Source: Symbiodinium natans (taxonomy: Eukaryota > Sar > Dinophyceae > Suessiales > Symbiodiniaceae). From it: 64,000 nucleotides of DNA. Every line of letters starts with the position of its first letter. The first letter of the stretch is position 1. The stretch covers positions 124,001 to 188,000 of the forward strand of contig CAJNDS010002119.1 of assembly GCA_905221605.1 (NCBI GenBank), in the 5' to 3' direction. Below are positions 45,954 to 54,826 of this stretch, piece by piece. Made by a program: the position numbers and the translations under genes. The notes beneath the pieces are model-generated. The model worked only from the letters and a program-made list of their open reading frames with translations. It had not been told where the DNA came from and searched no databases.

Positions 45954-47709
45954 TCATGCACCCTTGCACAAGCAACATGCAAAATGCTCGCAAAAGGGTG
46001 CTGTTGATTTTTCTCGCAAGGCCAGGTCTGCCAGCGAAGGTACCTTGTTCTGTGCAGCAAACTTTGTGAGCACTGTCTTCGACAAGCCCAAAGCCACATG
46101 CTTGCCTCCTCTTCGCACAGACATCCTCCCCAGGCTCCCGCCCCAGTCCTCATCATCATACGTCCAATACAGACTCGGAGCAGACTGGGTGCTTTCACAC
46201 ATGTGTTGCCACAAATGAAATTTGGGTTTGTATCTCCAGCGATGCTCAAGTAAACAAAGGTCTTCCAGTGCAGTGTACAATAGCAAAAAACTCTTGCAAC
46301 TGTCTGCCAAAACCTTGGGGTCGAAGTTTTCGGTCGATAACTGGGAGTAGCAGATCTGGATCTGCTTGGCTGCTAGCCGGCAGGTGCCCTCCTCCGAGGA
46401 GGGTGGATAACCAGAAAAAAGTCGCTCAGTGATGTGCACAGACCAGGGAATCAGGTATCTGATCTCTGCCTCTAAGTTTGGGGCTCTTCCTGGCTTCCTT
46501 TCGGATCATGAGCTTGGTTATGGTGTTAAACTGGTTGGGCGTCTGGTTCTCGGTGTACCACTGCTTGATATCTCGCCAGAGGCTGGCCACTCGCTGCTCC
46601 TCCGAGGAGCCTGGCATGTGTTTCGAAACGAGAAAACAGCAATTGCCCAGAAAATCGGCTGCGACCCCCAAGTCGCACGAGTGGAGCCAGTCCACCTCGA
46701 AGGTGGCCAAACTTATGCCTGGGGCAGCCATGATGGGACTCACTGCACCAGACTTGTCCAGCATGTGCTCTTGGAGTTCCAAAAAGGACCAAGGGTGATC
46801 TCTCCAGGGTGCTGAAGACGAGCATGACCGGATTTCCTGCAGCGAACATTTGCATTTGAAACAACATCTTCCTGCAGCATTCCAGCTTGGGAGCTTAAAC
46901 ACCTGCTTGTACATCGCCCAGTCCCCACGGACCTCTGCAAGGATCCCCTGTGCCAGCAAAGGCCTCCCAGCCATCTTCCGGCGCCACGATGACTTAAAAG
47001 GTTGCCCCTGGAAATCCACCTCTGGAAAGATTCCTTCTCGCATGCAATGAAAACTGTGAGCAAAAATAGCCATCAAATCGTCCACAGTCCTGCCATCCTT
47101 GCAGCAAAAACTCTTGTAGATGCATGTCAGGGGCAGTCTGAAGGTTTGCACAAATGTCTCGTTGATCAAAGGGTTGAGGCTGAAGCACTCCAAACGCTCA
47201 CTCCGGTCATATCTGACAGGAACACCGTCACACCAAAGCCCCCAGGCCACCAAAGCCTCTGGATCGAGAGTTAAGGCCTCCACTGAGGAGGCAACCCTCT
47301 CACGAACATCCCGCCTCAAACTCTGCCAATCCAGCAATCGCTGTCGGGCCTCGGGGCTTCCGTTCCATCTCAGCAAGCACCAGTGGATCTCATGAGGGAG
47401 ATAAACTGCAATGGGTTTTTTGCAGACATTGTGAGTGTGGGGGTCGTACATTGTTATGTCTGCAATATAGGGTTTCGGCCAGGCAGAACCTCGTACCAGC
47501 TTCCTGAGAAGGTTGCGATGGATGTTTTTGTCCTCCGAGACAACCAGGTCGTTAACATGCCTGGCCTGGGCATCTGCAGCATCCTGGAAGATGCCCCTAG
47601 CCCTGGCAGCTGATATCGAGCCACTGAGGAAGAGATCTGAGATGTTGGACCTGAGGTTCCTCTCTCCCCGTCGCTTCTTGGAAGCAGCTCTGGCTGATTT
47701 GGACAACAT
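45954..47709 (-). pseudogene. DDE-transposase-like gene with one frameshift
   Basis: An ATG at 47709 opens a 427-codon frame with a basic start (KKRRGERNLR). Features recalling TNP2/Plavaka-type DDE transposases: WCDGVPV (Asp161), a GDW segment (Asp263) followed by CCFKCKC, and DWLHSCDLGVAADFLG (Asp340). The sense then moves to another frame near 46475 (PKL joining EAEIRYLIPW), which continues to 45954 with KPKFHLWQHMCE and YWTYDDEDWGGS, resembling the C-terminal HL..E and MYPFER region of TNP2. One base gained, or two lost, would explain the break. A sequence error is possible. The role would be cutting and joining the element ends. The catalytic assignments are inference from spacing and local similarity, without alignment. 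Confidence 0.6.
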
Positions 47710-47961
47710 CCATTGCTAGCTATCTCGACTGCAAAAGGATTTTAAAGTAGCAGTCCAATTTATAATGCATGTACTGGATCGCAGTGGCAGGCAGGCAATA
47801 TAACATGCAGTCGGCGATATGTCATGCATGCAGTAACATGCAGCTGCAAGGGCCTCGATCCTTTTAATTTGCTGTCGCTTATGGTCGATCTACATGGGCC
47901 CCGTGCTGCATGAGTCAAAACTGAAGCCGGCCCAAAACAAACGGTGCTTGGAGATCTATAC

Positions 47962-49688
47962 CTACAGGCAAACATTCAGGCGAGCACGAAAGGCCTTCAG
48001 CCCATCGCAGTGAACCTGAGCCTTGGCACAGGTGGCCTTCATATCCTCCGTGTGCTCTAGCCACTGCTCAGCGGTGGCATCGGGGTTCTTCTCCAGGCTG
48101 GCCAGCACAGACAGCTGCTTCCGGGCTTTCTGCTCCACGAACTCCTGGGCCTGCATCTGATGCTTCTCCCCCTCCTTCAAGAGGCCCTCCATCTCGGGCT
48201 TGTTGAGGGTCTTGCCCAGGCACAGTGCATCCTTCAGCTGGCCAATTTCCTTTTCCATCTTCTCCTTGCCCGACTTCAGGACCCTGCCCTGGTTCTTGCC
48301 ATCAATCCTCTCGGGGAATTCGATCTTCACATCGCAGGATCCCGTGGCCTTGTCCAGCACTGCCTTAAGGCCAGACTGCTTCAGGGAAGCATGCTGTTCA
48401 AGCTTGCTGCTTTTCACTGTGGCATTTGTGTCCCGTTGCTGTGTCTTCACATAGTAGTACATTGTAAGCTCAGGGACATCAGCATCTTTCTGGATCAATT
48501 CACAAGGATCCTTCGCTGCAGCATCAGCCAAGCCGTTGGCTTCCCAGCACTTCTTGAGAAGGGCCTGCAGCACGGGCTCTGCTCGCTTTTCTGGTAGATT
48601 TCCATTCACCACGAAGCCATTGAGCCCGAGGATCTCATCTCTGGTCATGAAACCTTTCTTGTTTTCGCAGAGCTCCTGCTCCTGCTGCTCGCTGCTCTCG
48701 ATGTACGAGGCGACCCAGGCGAGGTTCTTGATGCCACCTTCGTCCATGTAGCGCGCAATGAGCTTGTGCTTGCCGTCAGAATCCTGGCTGTGATAGGCCT
48801 CACCAGGACTGTTATTACTATGCATGGGTTATTAAAAGTCGATCAATTATAATCTAAATAAATATATATATATATATATATTTATTTATTTATTTCGATC
48901 TATATATATGGATATATAGATATATATATATATATATATTCGTATTTTATAAATTAATTAAGTCCATGATCAGTATATTAATCATTATGTATATTAATAA
49001 TATATTATGTATATATATATATATAGATGTATACGTACTAGTATATCGATCTATATATATACATGCATATATACTTAAGTTTATAATAGATCATACTATA
49101 TATAGTATCGATCGATATATACCGATATATATATATATATATATATCGATTTATATTATATATATAAATACATGCATGCATATAATTCTTATATATATAT
49201 ATAGATATAGATATATATATATATATACGACATATATATTTGTATTATTCTATATAATCATGTATATATATATATGTACATCCATATCTTTTCATTCATA
49301 ATATATGTATATATATACACAATTTAAGTGTGTATATATATATACAAAAGTATCTATATATATATGTATTATAAATATTATATATGTTATTATATATATA
49401 TAATAATAATATATATGCAGATAGTATATATGTGTATATTAATTATACATACACACATGTATATACATCGATCGTGCAACACCACTGGGCCTCCAAGAGC
49501 TGCTGGGCACTGCTGGTCTGGGGATCCTTGGGGTTGTTGGCCTTGTACTTGATGCCAGTCAGGAAACCACTGATCTGGCCCTTGTTCACTGATGCCGAAG
49601 TGTTCCTTGCCTTTTTCGGGCTCTTCAGCTGCTGCTTGACTGGCTTCTTGGCTGCCGGCTTCGTCTTGGCTGCCGTTGCTTTCGCCAT
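47962..49688 (-). CDS. Spliced 344-aa transposon protein of unknown function
   Basis: Two exons close in phase: 49491-49688 (66 codons from the ATG at 49688) and 47962-48798 (278 codons plus stop). The intron, 48799-49490, has a GC donor and AG acceptor, with GAGGCC at both junctions. The N-terminus is Lys/Ala/Pro-rich (MAKATAAKTKPAAKKPVKQQ), suggesting nucleic-acid or chromatin contact. A conserved-looking block follows (GQISGFLTGIKYKA). After the junction comes AYHSQDSDGKHKLIARYMDE, then GGIKNLAWVASYIES. The C-terminal part is rich in Lys/Glu and probably helical. I recognise no catalytic motif. It sits between the Ser/Lys-rich ORF and the transposase-like gene on the same strand, so an accessory role in transposition is possible. 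Confidence 0.65.
48840..49470. repeat. TA microsatellite filling an intron
   Basis: About 630 bases of imperfect (TA)n with ATCG interruptions. It makes up nearly the whole intron of the 344-aa gene. Tyr/Ile-rich frames here are artefacts. Confidence 0.9.
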
Positions 49689-49789
49689 GGCTGCCAGCCA
49701 GCTACACGGGCGAAAGAACCAAAATGGGACGTTTTTGGTTTGCAGCGAAATGCTAGCGGGGCAGTTGAGTGGTGCACCAGGGCCCCCAG

Positions 49790-49895
49790 GGTTAAAAAAG
49801 GTTAAAAACCTTAACCTTTTTTAACCTTGTTTTAAAAGGCAACATACTCGACAGGAGCGGTTAAAAAAGGTTAAGGTTTTTAACCTTTTTTAACC
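49790..49895. repeat. Pair of near-palindromic arms in inverted orientation
   Basis: 49790-49826 and 49859-49895 are exact reverse complements of each other (37 bp, 32-nt spacer). Each arm is itself almost a palindrome: GGTTAAAAAAGG at one end and CCTTTTTTAACC at the other. They lie between the Ser/Lys-rich ORF and the 344-aa gene of the transposon. A terminator-like or recombination-related hairpin is conceivable. Confidence 0.9.
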
Positions 49896-49959
49896 CCACT
49901 TCCCCGGGCCAGGGCTCCCAACACATCAAAATTCATGAGTTATATACCTATAGGGTTCA

Positions 49960-50092
49960 GGGACCTGTTTAGGGTTTGGGCTTGAAGGGTTTCGGCTTTA
50001 GGGTTTAGGTTTTTGGGAACCCTAAACCCTAACCCTGAGCCCTAAACCCTGAGCCCTAAACCCTAAACCTTAAACCCTAAACCCTAAAGCCT
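49960..50092. repeat. Head-to-head telomere-like repeats inside the transposon
   Basis: TTTAGGG-type units (TTTAGGGTTTAGG) run up to about 50015. They are followed directly by CCCTAAA-type units (ACCCTAAACCCTAACCC and more) to about 50092, forming an inverted telomere-like tract. A short TA tract follows. Confidence 0.85.
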
Positions 50093-50109
50093 ATGTATAT
50101 ATATATATA

Positions 50110-50918
50110 TCAGTATATATATATATCATGAAACCGTCGGTGCCTTCTGTCATGTCGGCTTCGTAGAGCCTACCTTTTTCGGTCCTCACCATGCAAGCCC
50201 TGTTCGCATCGTAGGCCCCGAGGCTCGGCTTGCCTGAAAGCTTTCGAGGCTGAGGGGCAGAAGCTTTCGCCTTGCTCTTGGCACTGCTGCTGGGCACCTC
50301 CTCCGAGGAGGAAATCTCCATTGCAGCTGGTGCATTTGGCGATTCGTCATCTGAAACACCAACTGGCGGGACAAGAGCATTTGCCTTGGCCGGCACTGCT
50401 GGCAAGCCATAGGAGGCTGCCAAGGCACCGAGCTCGCTCTCAAGACAAGCACCTCCAGAGGAGCTGGCTGTTGATCCAGTGGACAGGCGGGAGCCAGAGC
50501 CTGAGGCACTCTCCTTTTGCTTCTTCAAAAACGTCCCTTGCTCAAGAGACCTCCTGGGCCCGGCCAGCACCATGACCAACCTTCTCAAAGCATCCGGCTT
50601 GAGCTTCTTACCATTCAGTACCTGGCCCTTTTTGTCCCACACCAACTTGCAAGCACTTGCCACCACTTGACTGAACGAGACGGCCACTGCTTGATCCAGG
50701 CCTTGAAAGCATGCATTGCAACCTTCCTGAACCAATCCAGCAGTGACTCTCGGTGTGGCCAGCAAAAGTTCCTTGATGAGAAACTCATGGACTTCCAAAA
50801 ACTGAAGCCCTGTGCTGGGGAACTCCCCTGCTTTGGGTCCCTCAGTACCAAAAGCTGCCTGTAGCAACGGGGCTATGTCTTTGCCACTGGCCGTGTTCTT
50901 TCTTCGGTCCCCCGACAT
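50110..50918 (-). CDS. Ser/Lys-rich transposon ORF of unknown function
   Basis: The most natural start is the ATG at 50918 (MSGDRRKNTASGKDIAPLLQ). The frame is open further upstream to 51002, but without support. The first half is probably globular (FLEVHEFLIKELLLATPRV, then LVWDKKGQVLNGKKLKPDAL). The second half is disordered: Ser-rich, an acidic Ser-Glu stretch (MEISSSEEVPSSSAKSK) and a basic tail. The last sensible residues are EADMTEGTDGF near 50130. Beyond that the frame enters a TA repeat and stops at 50091, so the true end is probably a splice site or lost. It is the first gene from the right end of the element. Confidence 0.55.
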
Positions 50919-51244
50919 TATTTTAGGCGGAGCGACGAGATCAAACCGATCAAGAGCCCAAAGCTGTAGCCCATCGTGGCACATGCATCGTCGATCACAC
51001 AAAATTTATGTGAAAAAAATTACTGCTTAACACTAAATAGATGGTAATTTTCTGGTTGTTTTTGTCTTTGCTAAATTTAAGATGTAATCCTTATTTAGCA
51101 AGAAAAACCTCTTAATTAAGGAGTAAAACCTTCTAAATAGTCAATAATGCGTTTATTCTTCCTTATTTAAAAAAATCTTGTCTAATTAGCTTAGAAAAAC
51201 GTCTATTTAAGGCAGACAAAAAAAATTAAGCAAGACAACCTTAT

Positions 51245-51268
51245 TTAAGCAAGAATGGAAGCTCTGGG
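51245..51268 (-). repeat. Right terminal inverted repeat
   Basis: Exact reverse complement of the left 24-nt end. Just outside, GACCCAGCTCCC resumes the satellite unit interrupted at 44446. The inward 180 bp is AT-rich with further TTAGCAAG and TTAAGCAAG copies. Confidence 0.95.
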
Positions 51269-52365
51269 GACCCAGCTCCCTACCCCTTACCCCTCACGCA
51301 CCCTGCCCCGCCGCCCCATGCCCCTCATGCCCAAGCAGGTGGCTTCTCCGCCCCTACCCCCACCACCCACGCACCCCGCCCCCCGCCCATCCGCCCTTCC
51401 CGCTCCGCATACTCCCCCCCTTGCCCAAGCCCCCCGCGCACCCCGCCATGCTTCTCATGGACCCATCTCTTGAGCACCGCCTGGTCCCATTCTTCATCCC
51501 TCGACCTGCATGGCTGCCAATGCTGGTCCTATATATGGCCCCTGCTCCACCCCAACCCCCAACCCCCAACCCCCATACCGTACGCACCCTGCCACCCCCA
51601 ACCCCCAGCCCCCACCCCCACCCACCCCCACCCCCCACGCACCCCGCCCCCCACTGGACCCATGGCTCCTGGCTTCTCAGCTGACTTTAAAGGGCCCCAG
51701 TACATGCCCAGGCCCTCCGCCCGCTCCGCCCGCTCCCCTCCGCCCTTCCAGCTCCGCCTACTCCCGCCCCCCGCCCCATGGCTCCTGGTCCCATTCTTCA
51801 TCCCTTGAGCTGCATGGCTGCCAACGCTGGTCCTTTTTCTGGCCCCTGCTACCCCCACCCCCAACCCGCACCCCCACCCCGCACGCACCCTGCCCCGCCG
51901 CCATGGGCCCCTTGCTCCTGGCCCCATGGCTCCACCCCCCACCCCCACCCCCCACGCACCCCGCCCCCCCACTGGACCCATGGCTCCTGGCCCCATTGGC
52001 TCATGGTCCACGGCCCATGGATGTGGCTTCTCAGCTGACTTTCGGGCCCAGTGCATGCCCGCTCCGCCCGCTCCGTCCGCCCTCCGCCCTTCCAGCTCCG
52101 CCTACTCCCCCCTTGGCGCACGCTCCCACTCTCCATCCCCTCGACCTCCCCCGCTTGGCCCGCTTGCCCTATCCCCCCCCGTTCATCCGCCCTTCCCGCT
52201 CCGCATACTCCCCCTCTTGCCCAAGCCCCCCACGCACCCCGCCATGCTTCTCATGGACATGGCTCCTGGTCCCATTCTTCATCCCTCGACCTGCATGGCT
52301 GCCAATGCTGGTCCTATATATGGCCCCTGCTCCACCCCCACCCCCAACCCCCCCTCGCTTCCTCG
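51269..52365. repeat. C-rich satellite array, right part
   Basis: Same units as 38885-44446, resumed after the transposon. The CAGCTGACT marker lies at about 51678 and 52032. Units are shorter here (about 354 bp between markers). It ends near 52365 with a run of TCCCTC-type sequence. Confidence 0.95.
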
Positions 52366-52451
52366 CTCCCTCACTCCCCCACTTTTCCATTCTCTCACTT
52401 CCCTATACATAATCCGCGGCCGGAGCCCACAGTGCCTTGGCCCCCCTTGGA

Positions 52452-52616
52452 GGGGGTCGGCGGCACTGGCGGTAGCCATTAAATCGGGCAGCGCGAGGTC
52501 CCCAAAGGACCGAGCAAATGCGGACCTTTTAGCCCGGGTCGTCCCGGGAATAGCCTTGCTGGCCTCTGGCCTTCTGCGAAGCAGAATTAGGCCGGACGCC
52601 AGTGCCGCCGACCCCC
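52452..52616. ncRNA. 165-nt multibranched hairpin candidate
   Basis: A perfect 20-bp inverted repeat (52452-52471 and 52597-52616, starting GGGGGTCGGCGG) encloses 125 nt. Inside are three further perfect short hairpins: GGTCC-loop-GGACC (52497-52511), CCCGGG-TCGT-CCCGGG (52533-52548) and TTCTGC-GAA-GCAGAA (52572-52586). The nested arrangement looks like a folded RNA or a GC-rich foldback element. No known RNA family is recognised and the strand cannot be told. Confidence 0.4.
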
Positions 52617-52619
52617 GCG

Positions 52620-53715
52620 TGCCGCCGGTGAACGGTTTTTTTTTCGTGGTTTTTTGCGTCGCCACGGAGGCCCCCAGAGGGCGCGCATCATGAGCATCAG
52701 CGGGTCCAGCCCGGGACCCCCAGGCGCGCATCAGGAGCATCAGCGGCTCCCGGGGCGGGACCCCGGGGGCGCATCAGGAGCATGGCCCCCCAAAGGGCGG
52801 GCATAAGCGACGTGTCTAAGCCCGGGGCTAGGAAAAAGGGAGTTTAGGGGCCTTTAGAAACGTTAAGGGAGTCTAGGAGCCTCAAACGCTTAGAGATTTG
52901 AAGGGAGTTTAGGGGCCTGAAAATGCTTAGAAACTTAACGCTTAGAGATTTTAGGGAGCTCAACATGCTTAGAAACTGCTCGCCCCGGGCTTCTGCGTGC
53001 GCTGCCCGCCCATGGGCGCAGCCCCTTAAATATTATCATAGACTTCGCTCAGGCATGGCAACGAGTACAAGACTCTAGCCACCCTGGTCGTGCACACGCA
53101 CAACTAAGGATCCGAGGCTGACCGGCCGGCGAAAACAAATATGCGAGAATGGCTCTTCCAAAGACAAGGAATCCTGAGCCCTGAACCCAGTACTACACCA
53201 TATTACACCATAAGCCCTTGGACTGAGCACAACTCACCACACACCAGCGCCCCAAGGACTCAAGTCTTTAACCCCACGGACCCCGAACCCTGTTTGAAGT
53301 ATAGACAAAGCATGAGACCCCCACTCAGAACAGTACAACCTCTGAGGGCTTGTATAACAAACCTAGATATGCCTCATGCAGCCCTGAACCGACGGAGGTG
53401 CTTTCTAGATACTTGTAGGGGGGGGGGGGTCTGCAAGGCATTTGGGGGGTGCGCAAGGCATTCTAATGCCTTGCGCCTCCCCCCCGCGGGGGGCTGCCAC
53501 ACATTTTCTGGGAGTAGTGATGTAGGGTGTTAGGGTTTCAGGGTTTAGGGCTCTGCGACACTTCTTCTCGGGCGGTGCTGGCCACAGCAGTGTTTCTTGG
53601 GGGTCTGACAAGGTTTCACACCTTCAGCCAAAGGCATCACAACGCGTCGAAGTGCTTTTCTGGTACTTTTTTTTGGTTGGGATCTTTGCGAAGCCCCAGG
53701 GGCGCTTCTCAAGTT
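52620..53715. other. Gene-free sequence with short tandem repeats
   Basis: Three copies of a GCGCATCAGGAGCAT-type unit occur at about 52682-52785. Degenerate copies of AACGCTTAGAGATTT and GGGAGTTTAGGGGCCT lie at 52840-52980. A G-run at about 53419-53428 and a TTAGGGTTTCAGGGTTTAGGG tract (about 53530-53550) follow. The last part may be 3' UTR of channel B. Confidence 0.6.
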
Positions 53716-54826
53716 TCAGGGTGCGAGCCCAGGCTCGTGGAGAAGTCCCATCATCTCCTGCACCATCCACTTCCGCAGCTCCATGATCGAGAACTTCACC
53801 AGGGAGTGCATGACGACCGGATCCCGCGCGGAGAAGCTGCCGAGATGCTGGCAGAACTCAAGGTAGGACACCTCGCCCGAGTCGTCGCTATCAAGCACCC
53901 GGAAGATGGTCTGCATGTCCTCCCTCTTCACGTCCATCACCTAGTAGCACCCTCTAAACAGCAAACCCTTGCAAGAAAACAGCTGGTCAATAAAGAGGAA
54001 TCTACACCTTAAAGATGGCAAGGGCATCCTGCGAGGCCAAAGCAGGCAACTTGAGTGTTGAGGGTTTAGATTCAGGCTTAAGTTGGGGAGAAGGTGTGCT
54101 TAGTCTGCAAACCAACCTGCATCCGCTTCTGGAAGTCTTCGTTCCGATCGTATCCTTGAAGCATCTCCTCGAGTGAAAGGGCGCCACTGCTGTCTTGGTC
54201 CTTGGCCAGGCTCACAAAAGAGATTCAAGGTGAAGGGCTTGGCCTTCACCCTCTTTTGCTCAGCTTCAGCTTGTTTGTGTGGCTTTGGGCATCACCTGTG
54301 TCCGCCGACACTTAATTGACAGTGGGGCTCCGTAGGCCTTTAGGTCAGTCGCAGAAGGGAAGCTATCCCCAAGAGAGGCAGCCGTGTGTCCATGCTGGCG
54401 CACAGAACCGCCAAGTCGAACATGTTCTTGGATCGCTCCTCCTCCTTGCCAAAGAGATCCCAATACCCTTTCTATTCAAGAACAGCCCTTAAGCTCCGTG
54501 AACTATATAGGGATGTAGACGGGTCCTGAATCGGATGTAGGCTTTGGGTGGTAGTGGACTCTCTGGGGTCCTTCCTGGGTCAGATCCCAGATCTCCAATG
54601 CTCGAGACCCCAGCGCCACGGAGAATAACTTCCACCCCTTCTGATGCAAAGCATCGAAACACTGCTTTAACCTCGGCCATGGGATTGGGGACTGTGCCAA
54701 GCTATGCAACATCCCATCGTTCCGAGGGCGTTGGGTTGGGACAGCATCGGTTTGGGAGCCGCGCCCGTCCTTCTGCTTGATTTTCCGCTCTTGGTCCTTG
54801 TCCCGCGATTGCGCAGCTCTCTCGAC
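53716..54826 (-). other. Channel B C-terminal exons with EF-hands
   Basis: 54770-54826 (VERAAQSRDKDQERKIKQK, GA donor); 54391-54444 (EEERSKNMFDLAVLCASM, GA donor); 54117-54200 (EF-hand 1 loop DQDSSGALSLEE, then GYDRNEDFQKRMQ, GT donor); 53716-53940 (EF-hand 2 loop DSDDSGEVSYLE, then MHSLVKFSIMELRKWM and the stop). Introns are 325, 190 and 176 nt. The linker exon is exactly 57 nt in both channels. Confidence 0.85.

Larger units (their letters stand above)
44447..51268 (-). mobile_element. 6.8-kb DNA transposon with 24-bp terminal inverted repeats
   Basis: The ends are perfect 24-bp inverted repeats: 44447-44470 begins CCCAGAGCTTCCATTC, and 51245-51268 is its exact reverse complement. Flanking DNA is the same satellite on both sides and rejoins as ...CATGGACCCAGCTCCC... 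once the element is removed. Target duplication is GA if the repeat starts at CCCAGAG, or GGAC if it starts at CCAGAG. Subterminal CTTGCTTAAT-like copies (44501-44510; 51225-51234 inverted) look like transposase binding sites. Inside, all coding frames are on the minus strand: a Ser/Lys-rich ORF (about 50918-50110), a spliced 344-aa gene (49688-47962), a DDE-transposase-like gene (47709-45954) and small frames near 45.8-45.1 kb. Both edges are AT-rich. Related proteins seem familiar to me as abundant unnamed dinoflagellate proteins, but I could not check. Confidence 0.9.

Noticed and set aside
48966-49552. Tyr/Ile-rich frames
   Set aside because: TA microsatellite within an intron.
49960-50092. 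A true telomere or chromosome fusion point
   Set aside because: The tract is short, degenerate and wholly inside the transposon between two of its genes.
44440-51270. A CACTA (En/Spm) element
   Set aside because: Transposase-like motifs point that way, but the ends do not begin CACTA and the duplication is not 3 bp.
38885-52365. A CRISPR array
   Set aside because: Units are hundreds of bases long, variable, and lack short identical repeats with unique spacers. The genome is eukaryotic.
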